Shown here piece after piece: positions 1-6,293 of a stretch of 6,796 nucleotides of DNA (positions within the stretch are counted from its first letter, which is position 1; each line of letters starts with the position of its first letter). This stretch comes from Erythrobacter sp. UBA3075 (GTDB lineage: Bacteria > Pseudomonadota > Alphaproteobacteria > Sphingomonadales > Sphingomonadaceae): assembly GCA_002367375.1 (NCBI GenBank), contig DFBR01000150.1, positions 1 to 6,796 of the forward strand, written 5' to 3'. The notes under the pieces are model-generated. The model searched no databases and was not told the origin of the DNA. It was given only the letters and a program-made list of their open reading frames with translations. A program made the translations under genes and the position numbers.

Positions 1-2210
1 CGACCGCCACGCCGACCACGGCGAGGTTTTTTCTCGGCAGCGTCATCTTCGGAAGTTTCTTCCGGCGAACTGTCGCTGTCTTCCGAGGCTTCATCACCTT
101 CTTCGGACGAATTTTCATCCTGCTGACGATTCTTGTTGCGGCCGCGACCACCACGACGGCGACGACGGCGCTTTTTCGGCTGACCATCTTCATCACTGTC
201 GTCGGTGCCATCCGTAGCGTCTGCATCGTCAACAGCGTCGTCATCTTCCTCGTCATCGACGATTGGATCGAACTTGGGCGCTTCAGTTGGTTTGGGGCCA
301 GCCGAGCCGACGCGCATCTTCGCGCCTTCGTCTTCGCCTTCCGGCTTAACTTCCACGGCAACGCCATAGCGGTTTTCAATCTCTGCGAGATCTGAGCGTT
401 TCGCATTGAGCAGATACACTGCCGCCTCGGTCGAAGCGTGCAGGGTGATGATCGTGCCTTTGCCCTTGGCGGCTTCATCCTCGATCACGCGCAGAGCGGA
501 GAGACCGGCGGAAGATGCGGTGCGGACAAGGCCGGTGCCATCGCAATGCGGACATTCGCGAGTCGATGCTTCAAGAACGCCGGTGCGCAGTCGCTGGCGG
601 CTCATTTCCATCAGGCCAAAGCCTGAAATGCGGCCCACCTGAATTCGCGCGCGATCGTTCTTGAGCGCATCCTTCATGGCGCGTTCGACTTTACGGACGT
701 TGGAATTGTGATCCATGTCGATGAAATCGATCACGACGAGACCGGCCATGTCGCGCAGGCGCAACTGGCGTGCGATCTCCCTAGCGGCTTCGAGATTTGT
801 GTGAAGCGCAGTCTGTTCGATCCCGTGCTCCTTGGTCGAACGGCCAGAGTTGATGTCGATAGAGACCAACGCCTCGGTCGGGTTGATTACAAGATATCCG
901 CCCGATTTGAGCTGCACGACCGGCTCATACATGGCCGATAGCTGATCTTCTGCGCCGTAGCGCTGGAACAGCGGCACAGCGTCATTATACGCCTTCACCC
1001 GCCGGGCATGGCTGGGCATGAGTAATTTCATGAATTGCTTGGCAGCCTTGTAGCCCGCTTCGCCTTCAACGATGACTTCTTCGATTTCGCGATTGTAGAT
1101 GTCGCGGATGGCGCGTTTGATCAGGTCCGAATCCGAATGGATCAAAGAGGGCGCGCTGGAGCCCATCGTGCGTTCTCGAATCCCGTCCCAAAGGCGGGCG
1201 AGATAGTCGAAGTCGCGTTTGATTTCAGGCTTGGTGCGCGAAAGGCCAGCTGTGCGCACAATCAGGCCCATGCTCTTGGGCAGGCTGAGATCGCTGACGA
1301 TGCTCTTCAAACGCTTGCGGTCGGCGCCGCTGGAAATCTTGCGTGAAATCCCGCCACCATGGCTGGAATTTGGCATGAGCACGCAATAGCGGCCTGCAAG
1401 GCTGAGGTAAGAGGTGAGGGCGGCACCCTTGTTGCCGCGCTCTTCCTTTACGACCTGGACGAGCAGAACCTGGCGGCGCTGGATAACGTCCTGAATCTTG
1501 TAACGGCGACGTAGCGCCTGACGCTTGGCGCGGGCTTCGTCGATTTCCTTGGCGCGGCTTCCACCACTGCGGTTCGAACCTTGGCGACCCTGACGGCGAC
1601 CCTTGCCACCACGACTTTGATTGCGACCACGGCCACGTCCGCGACCACGGCGTTTGTTGCCGTCATCGCCATCATCTTCCGATTCGGCGTCTTCGCTTTC
1701 TTCATCGCCGTCGCCGTCGCCATCGTCGTCTTCGTCAGCATCATCGTCGCTGTCGTCATCGTCGCTGTCTTCAAGCTGGCCTTCTTCGATGGTTGCGACC
1801 TTGTCCTTTTCAGACGTGTCGATTTCCTCGACGCCGGGCTCATCGTCGTCTTCATCTTCGTCGATAGGCTCGGGAGCTTCGTCCTCGTCGTCCTGCTCGC
1901 GCAGAGCGGCTTCTTCTTCCGCTGCGGCCTGTTCTTCGGCCAGCAGAGCTTCACGATCCTGCGCCGGGATCTGGTAATAGTCAGGATGAATTTCGCTGAA
2001 GGCGAGGAAGCCGTGGCGATTGCCGCCAAAGTCGACGAACGCCGCCTGAAGCGACGGTTCAACCCGCGTGACCTTTGCTAGATATATATTGCCTTTGATC
2101 TGCTTGTGTTCGGCAGATTCAAAGTCGAACTCCTCAATCCGGTTTCCCTTGAGTACCGCCACCCGCGTTTCTTCCGAGTGGCGCGCATCGATTAACATGC
2201 GCGTTGCCAT
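1..2210 (-). CDS. rne: Ribonuclease E, N-terminal 736 codons (3' end of gene outside window)
   Basis: This is the single-strand-specific endoribonuclease that starts mRNA decay, processes rRNA and tRNA precursors and scaffolds the degradosome. Residues 1-80 give the family N-terminus and the first half of the S1 domain (FVDFGGNRHGFLAFSEI at about 58-74). An insert of about 150 residues follows (about 83-235), and the S1 domain resumes at Y237 (IQDVIQ, then KEERGNKGAALTSYLSLAG). The 5'-sensor motif VRTAG has R319/T320. The catalytic DNase I-like domain has D452 and N454 (SIDINSGR) and D495 (VVIDFIDM), matching E. coli D303, N305 and D346. The zinc-link is CPHC, C553/C556, followed by DGTG. From about residue 650 the tail is disordered, with alternating acidic and arginine-rich blocks (RRRRRRGGRGR at 681-691). 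The ATG at 2210 is chosen because a GGAG lies 8 bases upstream and MATRMLIDARHSEET matches alphaproteobacterial RNase E as I recall it. All catalytic residues are intact. The insert distinguishes RNase E from the shorter RNase G. Confidence 0.97.
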   Translation of the reverse strand, partial: MATRMLIDARHSEETRVAVLKGNRIEEFDFESAEHKQIKGNIYLAKVTRVEPSLQAAFVDFGGNRHGFLAFSEIHPDYYQIPAQDREALLAEEQAAAEEEAALREQDDEDEAPEPIDEDEDDDEPGVEEIDTSEKDKVATIEEGQLEDSDDDDSDDDADEDDDGDGDGDEESEDAESEDDGDDGNKRRGRGRGRGRNQSRGGKGRRQGRQGSNRSGGSRAKEIDEARAKRQALRRRYKIQDVIQRRQVLLVQVVKEERGNKGAALTSYLSLAGRYCVLMPNSSHGGGISRKISSGADRKRLKSIVSDLSLPKSMGLIVRTAGLSRTKPEIKRDFDYLARLWDGIRERTMGSSAPSLIHSDSDLIKRAIRDIYNREIEEVIVEGEAGYKAAKQFMKLLMPSHARRVKAYNDAVPLFQRYGAEDQLSAMYEPVVQLKSGGYLVINPTEALVSIDINSGRSTKEHGIEQTALHTNLEAAREIARQLRLRDMAGLVVIDFIDMDHNSNVRKVERAMKDALKNDRARIQVGRISGFGLMEMSRQRLRTGVLEASTRECPHCDGTGLVRTASSAGLSALRVIEDEAAKGKGTIITLHASTEAAVYLLNAKRSDLAEIENRYGVAVEVKPEGEDEGAKMRVGSAGPKPTEAPKFDPIVDDEEDDDAVDDADATDGTDDSDEDGQPKKRRRRRRGGRGRNKNRQQDENSSEEGDEASEDSDSSPEETSEDDAAEKKPRRGRRGG
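1551..1937 (-). other. Acidic plus RG-rich low-complexity insert in the RNase E S1 domain
   Basis: Codons 92-183 are almost all Asp, Glu, Ser and Gly, with runs such as DSDDDDSDDDADEDDDGDGD. Codons 186-217 switch abruptly to a basic, glycine-rich block (KRRGRGRGRGRNQSRGG, then KGRRQGRQG). The DNA is therefore a dense array of GAC/GAT/GAA codons followed by CGT/CGC/GGT codons. The insert interrupts the S1 RNA-binding fold between the HPDYY segment and the KIQDVIQ segment, which are nearly adjacent in the E. coli protein. A long insert at this place is known for alphaproteobacterial RNase E, for example in Caulobacter. The RG block may bind RNA and the acidic block may act as a charged disordered linker; both roles are inference. 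Confidence 0.85.
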
Positions 2211-2218
2211 TAAATTTT

Positions 2219-2222
2219 CTCC
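2219..2222 (-). promoter_or_regulatory. Ribosome binding site of rne
   Basis: On the minus strand the bases before the rne ATG read TGGAGAAAATTTA. The GGAG core is separated from the ATG by 8 A/T-only bases, a favourable spacing in an unstructured context. This decides the start at 2210 over the in-frame ATG four codons later. Confidence 0.8.
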
Positions 2223-2246
2223 AGGCAGGCCCCGATGTGCCACCAG

Positions 2247-2271
2247 ACCAGCCGGTTGAAGCCGGTGTGGT
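2247..2271 (-). other. RNA hairpin near the rne start
   Basis: Read on the minus strand, ACCA pairs with TGGT and CCGG pairs with CCGG around a CTTCAA loop, with a small asymmetric bulge (CA opposite C). It ends about 25 bases before the rne Shine-Dalgarno sequence, so it could affect ribosome loading. The stem is short, and the structure is a prediction by eye. Confidence 0.35.
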
Positions 2272-2298
2272 TGCGGGGGATTGCCGATATGTGTGAAC

Positions 2299-2318
2299 CC
2301 CAGCGCCTTTGCGCCGGG
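2299..2318 (-). other. 8-bp stem with AAAG tetraloop in the rne leader
   Basis: On the minus strand CCCGGCGC and GCGCTGGG pair over 8 base pairs around an AAAG loop. The one non-Watson-Crick position is G.U in the rne-strand RNA but A/C in plus-strand RNA, so the structure favours leftward transcription. It lies about 90 bases before the rne start. No T tract follows on the minus strand, so it is not an intrinsic terminator. Confidence 0.45.
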
Positions 2319-2400
2319 AAGGAATAATCGCGCCGTTATCAGCTGCCCGTTTGGGGGTCTGATGATTAGGCTTGCGAAAAATGTCTGTCGGAATGCGAAG

Positions 2401-2421
2401 GCGCAGGATTTGTGTCTGCGC
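2401..2421 (-). other. 6-bp inverted repeat in the rne leader
   Basis: GCGCAG and CTGCGC are perfect inverted repeats separated by 9 bases. An overlapping 10-base palindrome, TCTGCGCAGA, lies at 2415-2424. It could form a leader hairpin or mark a DNA-binding site; nothing decides between these. Confidence 0.3.
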
Positions 2422-2440
2422 AGAGCCAACGCCACCCATC

Positions 2441-2460
2441 ACACGCCCCGTGGGGCGCGT
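2441..2460 (-). other. GC-rich hairpin in the rne leader
   Basis: On the minus strand ACGCGCCC pairs with GGGCGTGT over 8 base pairs, with CACG as loop. The third pair is G.U in rne-strand RNA and an A/C mismatch in the other strand, again favouring leftward transcription. No T tract follows on either strand, so it is not a simple terminator. Confidence 0.4.
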
Positions 2461-2476
2461 TGTGGCAGACTGGTTC

Positions 2477-2506
2477 TTGCTTTGCATTGCGGCATCAACC
2501 TGTAAT
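2477..2506 (+). promoter_or_regulatory. Weak candidate promoter for the amidase/PBP1A transcript
   Basis: TTGCTT (2477-2482) and TGTAAT (2501-2506) are separated by 18 bases. The -10 matches 5 of 6 consensus bases and the -35 matches 3 of 6. It would leave an untranslated leader of about 170 bases before the amidase. A nearer promoter in the A/T-rich stretch around 2655-2690 cannot be excluded. Confidence 0.25.
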
Positions 2507-2508
2507 TC

Positions 2509-2547
2509 TTGCCGGGCCTGGCAAAGCGCCATCCCGGTCAGCCGGGA
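2509..2547. repeat. Two adjacent short inverted repeats
   Basis: TTGCCGGGCCTGGCAA at 2509-2524 has a stem of 5-6 pairs. TCCCGG and CCGGGA at 2532-2547 form a 6-bp stem around a TCAG loop. They would be at the 5' end of the rne leader, or just downstream of the candidate plus-strand promoter at 2477-2506. Function unknown; they may be operators or RNA hairpins. Confidence 0.3.
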
Positions 2548-2568
2548 AGTATTTGCACCGGCAGTCTT

Positions 2569-2597
2569 TTGCTAGCATCAGGGGAAAGTCTCGGCAA
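2569..2597 (-). promoter_or_regulatory. Weak candidate promoter for rne
   Basis: On the minus strand TTGCCG (2597-2592) and TAGCAA (2574-2569) are separated by 17 bases, a sigma-70-like spacing. The -35 matches 4 of 6 and the -10 matches 3 of 6 consensus bases. It would give a leader of about 350 bases that includes most of the hairpins. Chance occurrence is quite possible. Confidence 0.2.
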
Positions 2598-2681
2598 CCT
2601 TGTTGCGCGTTCGGGTAAATTTCCCTTGGGTCTGTGTTAAGGAAGATCGCACGGCCATAAACATGGCAGAATATTGGTTTT

Positions 2682-3587
2682 TTGAATTTGCCGCAGAGGG
2701 TTTTACCAAACGCCGTGTTGCAACGCATCCAGATAGGCCTGCTGTTTGCCCTACCTGCTCTGTTGATGGGTGGGTTGTACGCATGGGGCTTGACCCTGCC
2801 TGTTCCTGTTCTTGGTCGCGCCTATGTGTTGACGATGCCGCTGCCCGATGCGGAGGCCAGACTGGGCCTGCCCGAAATAGCCGGACCCGCTGACGTTACT
2901 CGTCCGCTTGTTGTCATCGATCCGGGCCATGGCGGGCCCGATCCGGGTGCATCGGGAGAGAGTTACAGGGAAAAGACGGTGGTCCTTGGGCTGGCGCGGG
3001 CGCTGCGTGACAGGCTGGTTGAGGAGGGCGGTATCCGCGTGGCGATGACGCGGGATGACGATACGCTGATCATACTTGAGGAACGAGCAGAAATTGCCCG
3101 CGCGCTGGGTGCGGACCTGTTCATTTCGATCCACGCCGATTCGGCAGGAGAGCAGCAAGGCGTTGAGGGCGCGAGCATCTATACTTTGTCCGAAACAGCC
3201 TCGTCCGAAGCAGCTGCCCGCTTTGCCGAGAGGGAGAACAGCGCTGACATCGTCAATGGCGTTGATCTTTCGGGCAATGATGCGGCGGTCAATGCCATTC
3301 TGGTTGAATTGTCGCAGCGCCGCACATTGGAAGGATCAAGCGAGTTTGCCGCGTTGATAGAACGCGAGGGCGAGGGTGTGCTGCGTTTCCATCCGCAAGC
3401 CCGCCGCTCGGCTGCCCTGGCGGTGCTTCGCGCGCCCGATATGCCGGCTGTTCTGTATGAGGCCGGGTTCATTTCCAATCCCGAAGAAGCGCGAGCGCTC
3501 GCCTCCGCTGAAGGTAAAGAGCAATTCGCCGAGGTGCTCGCGCGCGCCATCCGCGTGTTTTTCGCTCGCCAGAGCAATTCTGGCTAG
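2682..3587 (+). CDS. amiC: N-acetylmuramoyl-L-alanine amidase, membrane-anchored, Amidase_3 family
   Basis: This zinc enzyme cuts the bond between N-acetylmuramic acid and the stem L-alanine in periplasmic peptidoglycan, mainly during daughter-cell separation. Numbered from the TTG at 2682 (301 aa), residues 16-39 form one hydrophobic segment that serves as an uncleaved anchor or signal. The Amidase_3 domain runs from about 75 to 296. The zinc ligands are H83 (DPGHGG), E97 (YREKTV) and H151 (SIHADS); the catalytic glutamate is E260 (YEAGFISN). The stretch at about 171-222 matches the position of the regulatory helix that blocks the active site in E. coli AmiB/AmiC until an EnvC/NlpD-type activator binds. 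No AMIN domain precedes the catalytic domain, unlike E. coli AmiC. The start is uncertain: the frame has no ATG before codon 29, only TTG (2682, 2688, 2718) and GTG (2715), none with a well-placed ribosome binding site. The symbol is by family resemblance. Confidence 0.93.
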   Translation: MNLPQRVLPNAVLQRIQIGLLFALPALLMGGLYAWGLTLPVPVLGRAYVLTMPLPDAEARLGLPEIAGPADVTRPLVVIDPGHGGPDPGASGESYREKTVVLGLARALRDRLVEEGGIRVAMTRDDDTLIILEERAEIARALGADLFISIHADSAGEQQGVEGASIYTLSETASSEAAARFAERENSADIVNGVDLSGNDAAVNAILVELSQRRTLEGSSEFAALIEREGEGVLRFHPQARRSAALAVLRAPDMPAVLYEAGFISNPEEARALASAEGKEQFAEVLARAIRVFFARQSNSG

Positions 3588-3662
3588 AAAGCGAAATCAG
3601 GATGCGCAATCTCCGCATTCATTGTGGCGCCAGCTTCTTTTGCCATGCTAAAGAGCGAGAAT

Positions 3663-6203
3663 ATGACTGACGATTATTCAGACGATGTCGACCCGGGCAC
3701 GGGCACTCTTGCGCGGCGCATCTCGCGTGGTGGGAATGGCGCTTGGGTCAGTGTTCGCCATGCATGGGAAGCGCGGCGCTGGTTCCGCTGGCTGTTTTAT
3801 GCGCTGGGCGGCGGGCTGTTGCTGGCAATCATCGGGTGGTTCTGGCTGGCGCACGACCTGCCCGATGCTGAAACGCTTCTCGATTATGAACCGAATTTGC
3901 CCACCGTGGTGCGCGGCATCGATGGTGAAATCGTGCATCGTTACGAGCGTGAACGGCGCATCGAGCTGGATTATCGCGATCTGCCACAACAATTGCTCAA
4001 TGCCTATGTTTCGGCAGAAGATGAGACGTTCTGGAGTCACAACGGCATTGATGCGGGTGGTTTCGTCAACGCGGTGATCGACTACATTTCCAAGCTGGGA
4101 TCGGATGAGCGCGCCAAGGGCGGCTCCACGATCACACAGCAGGTCGCCAAGAACATTCTGGTTGGCAATGAGTATTCTATTACCCGCAAATTGCGTGAGA
4201 TGATCCTCGCCACGCGGATCGAAGGCGTGTTGGAGAAAGAGGAGATCATCACCCTCTATCTCAACGAAATTCCACTGGGTCGGCGCAGCTTTGGCGTGCA
4301 GGCGGCATCGCTCGCCTATTTCGACAAGGATGTGGACGAGCTGGAGCTGCATGAGATGGCCTATCTCGCCATCCTGCCGCGCGCGCCGGAGGAATACAGC
4401 CGTACAGCCAACTTCGGGATTGCGCAGGACCGTCGCAACCTCGTGCTCAGCCAGATGGAAGACAATGGCTATATTTCCGAAGACGAAATGCGCACCGCTC
4501 AGGCCCAGCCGCTGGGCGTGGTGCAAGGTCGGCGGACACAACGCTCTGCTGATGCGGGCTATTTCCTTGAAGAAGTCCGACGTCAGTTGATAGCCCGCTT
4601 TGGCGAGGAGGCCGATGACGGCGAGAACAGTGTCTATGCCGGTGGTCTGTGGGTGCGCACATCGCTCGATATGGAATTGCAGGATGCGGCGCGCAATTCG
4701 CTGCGTGCGGCAATGCTGCGCTATCACGGCAATCGCGGGTGGCGCGGACCAATTGCCACGATCAATCCCGAAAATGGCGACCTGACTGGGCAGCTGCGCA
4801 GCTCATACCTGTCGATCAATCACGAAGACTGGCGGATTGGCGTAGTCACGCAGCGCAGCGGATCGTCCGCGACCATCGGGTTTGCCGATGGCGAAGAGGC
4901 GCCGCTAACCGGCGTTCCCGACGATGCATCGGTGGGCGACGTGATCGCCGCATCGCCGCAAGGCAACAGTTGGCGCGTGCGCACCGTGCCCGAGGTGTCC
5001 GGCGGGTTCCTCGCCATGCAGCCTGAAACGGGCCGTGTGCTGGCCATGCAGGGCGGCTTTGACTCCCGCCTCGGCGATTTCAACCGCGCGACGCAGGCTG
5101 ACCGGCAGCCGGGATCAACTGTGAAGCCATTCGTTTATGCGACCGGTCTGGACATGGGGATGACGCCGGCAACCATGATCCCTGACAGTCAATATTGCTA
5201 TTACCAAGGCAGCAATCTGGGAGAAAAGTGTTTCACCAATTTCGGCGGCAGCCGAGGCGGCGGCGAATATCCGCTGCGCTATGGTCTCGAACAGTCCAAG
5301 AACCTCATGACCGTGCACATCGCTATGGAATCGGGGATGGAAAATGTCATCGAAACATTCCGCAATATGGAGCTGGAGCCAGAGGGCATCGAGTATCAGG
5401 CCTATCCCGCCTATTCGCTCGGCGCGGGTGAAACCACGGTTGAGCGCATTACTGCTGCCTATTCCGCAATGGTCAACCATGGGCGGCTCAACGATCCAAC
5501 GGTGATCGACTATGTGCAGGACCGTGACGGCATTGTAATCTGGCGCGCCGATCAGCGCGAATGCACGGGCTGCAATATGGAAGAGTGGGATGGCGGACCG
5601 ATGCCTCGCTTCGGGCGCACCGGCCAGCAGGCGATGGATGCGCGCACTGCCTTCCAAACTGTTCACATGCTGACCGGCACTGTTCAGCGCGGCACGGCGA
5701 CGCGGCTGCGCGATCTCGACATCCCCATGTTCGGCAAGACCGGGACGAGCACGGGGCCGACCAATGCCTGGTTCGTGGGCGGTTCTCCTGACATCGTGGC
5801 GGGCACCTATCTCGGCTTCGACACACCGCGCAATATGGGCGGCTATATTCAAGGCGGAAACACCGCTGTGCCAATCTTCCGCCAGTTTGTGACAGAGAGC
5901 ATGGACCACTGGAGCGGCAGGCCATTCAGCGCGCCATCCGGCGTGCGCATGGTCCGCATCGATCGCCGCACGGGCAGCCGCGTGTTCGGTAGTTGGCCGG
6001 GCGATGAACCGACCGCAGCGGTGATCTGGGAAGCTTTCAAACCCGACACCGAGCCGCGCCGTACCCAGCGTCAGGACGAGATCGACGCGCTGCGCGAACT
6101 CATCCTCGCCCAATTGCGCCGCCGCGAACGCGGGCCGGCCGATACAGGCGGCCAGAGTGATGAGCCCGGCGATTTTGCTGAGGAGCAGGGCGGCATCTAC
6201 TAG
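3663..6203 (+). CDS. mrcA: Penicillin-binding protein 1A, bifunctional transglycosylase/transpeptidase
   Basis: This class A PBP polymerises lipid II into glycan strands and crosslinks their stem peptides at the outer face of the inner membrane. The 846-residue protein has a cytoplasmic N-terminus, one membrane helix (about 41-63) and a GT51 domain with AEDETFWSHNGID (catalytic-type E119), GGSTITQQ (153-160), RKLREM (175-180) and EIITLYLNEIPLG (194-206). A region at about 360-440 suits the OB-like insert of PBP1A. The transpeptidase has SxxK as S485-T-V-K488, SxN as S545-K-N547 and KTGT at 692-695. All motifs are intact. The tail after about 795 is charged and probably disordered. I chose the ATG at 3663, preceded by purine-rich AAAGAGCGAG; in-frame GTG 3624 and ATG 3645 have no ribosome binding site. 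It begins 75 bases after the amidase stop with no terminator visible, so co-transcription is likely. C512, C523, C634 and C637 lie on the periplasmic side. Confidence 0.97.
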   Translation: MTDDYSDDVDPGTGTLARRISRGGNGAWVSVRHAWEARRWFRWLFYALGGGLLLAIIGWFWLAHDLPDAETLLDYEPNLPTVVRGIDGEIVHRYERERRIELDYRDLPQQLLNAYVSAEDETFWSHNGIDAGGFVNAVIDYISKLGSDERAKGGSTITQQVAKNILVGNEYSITRKLREMILATRIEGVLEKEEIITLYLNEIPLGRRSFGVQAASLAYFDKDVDELELHEMAYLAILPRAPEEYSRTANFGIAQDRRNLVLSQMEDNGYISEDEMRTAQAQPLGVVQGRRTQRSADAGYFLEEVRRQLIARFGEEADDGENSVYAGGLWVRTSLDMELQDAARNSLRAAMLRYHGNRGWRGPIATINPENGDLTGQLRSSYLSINHEDWRIGVVTQRSGSSATIGFADGEEAPLTGVPDDASVGDVIAASPQGNSWRVRTVPEVSGGFLAMQPETGRVLAMQGGFDSRLGDFNRATQADRQPGSTVKPFVYATGLDMGMTPATMIPDSQYCYYQGSNLGEKCFTNFGGSRGGGEYPLRYGLEQSKNLMTVHIAMESGMENVIETFRNMELEPEGIEYQAYPAYSLGAGETTVERITAAYSAMVNHGRLNDPTVIDYVQDRDGIVIWRADQRECTGCNMEEWDGGPMPRFGRTGQQAMDARTAFQTVHMLTGTVQRGTATRLRDLDIPMFGKTGTSTGPTNAWFVGGSPDIVAGTYLGFDTPRNMGGYIQGGNTAVPIFRQFVTESMDHWSGRPFSAPSGVRMVRIDRRTGSRVFGSWPGDEPTAAVIWEAFKPDTEPRRTQRQDEIDALRELILAQLRRRERGPADTGGQSDEPGDFAEEQGGIY

Positions 6204-6280
6204 GGCGCCCACACCGCTCGCCAGACAACTCCCCTTCCGCAATCAAGCGCGCTGCGCTAGGCGCGCCGAACATATCTATC

Positions 6281-6284
6281 GGAG
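6281..6284 (+). promoter_or_regulatory. Ribosome binding site of prfB
   Basis: GGAG followed by AACAATGCC places the ATG at 6294 nine bases downstream. An out-of-frame ATG at 6289 lies only 4 bases from the GGAG, and its frame does not encode RF2. The 6204-6293 gap holds GC-rich self-complementary repeats (GCGCGC at 6247 and 6261) but no T tract and no convincing promoter. Confidence 0.75.
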
Positions 6285-6293
6285 AACAATGCC

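Larger units (their letters stand above)
2211..2681. promoter_or_regulatory. Divergent intergenic region between rne and the amidase gene
   Basis: This 471-base stretch holds the 5' leader and promoter of rne (leftward) and of the amidase/PBP1A transcript (rightward). The open frames in it, such as 2134-2532 minus and 2281-2505 plus, overlap rne or lack a ribosome binding site and protein-like composition, so I call no gene. It contains at least six short inverted repeats (2247-2271, 2299-2318, 2401-2421, 2441-2460, 2509-2524, 2532-2547), none followed by a T tract in either direction. E. coli rne has a long structured leader through which RNase E represses its own synthesis. A leader of similar role is plausible here, but nothing in this sequence shows homology to that element. 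Confidence 0.7.

Noticed and set aside
1448..2062. 204-codon minus-strand frame with Thr/Lys/Met repeats
   Set aside because: It is a shifted frame of the same low-complexity rne DNA; the rne frame itself continues through it with family motifs on both sides.
1581..2081. 166-codon plus-strand frame rich in Val, Ile, Phe and Ala that looks like a membrane protein
   Set aside because: It is antisense to the acidic insert of rne. Asp and Glu codons read backwards give Val, Ile and Phe, which explains the hydrophobic look. No ribosome binding site was seen.
2441..2460. GC-rich inverted repeat as a rho-independent terminator
   Set aside because: No run of T follows on either strand, and no gene ends nearby.
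2134..2532. 132-codon minus-strand frame in the intergenic region
   Set aside because: It overlaps the rne start in another frame, crosses several hairpins, and has no family-like sequence or ribosome binding site.
2600..2893. 97-codon plus-strand frame containing the ATG at 2663
   Set aside because: It runs out of frame into the amidase and has no independent protein-like features. Its ATG is kept only as an alternative amidase start.
3678..4727. 349-codon minus-strand frame antisense to PBP1A
   Set aside because: The plus strand encodes an intact GT51 domain here. Long antisense frames are common in high-GC genes, and this translation shows no recognisable motif.
5115..6242. 375-codon minus-strand frame antisense to the PBP1A transpeptidase
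   Set aside because: Same reason: it mirrors the intact transpeptidase frame, and its composition (His, Ala, Arg, Ile) is typical of an antisense frame.
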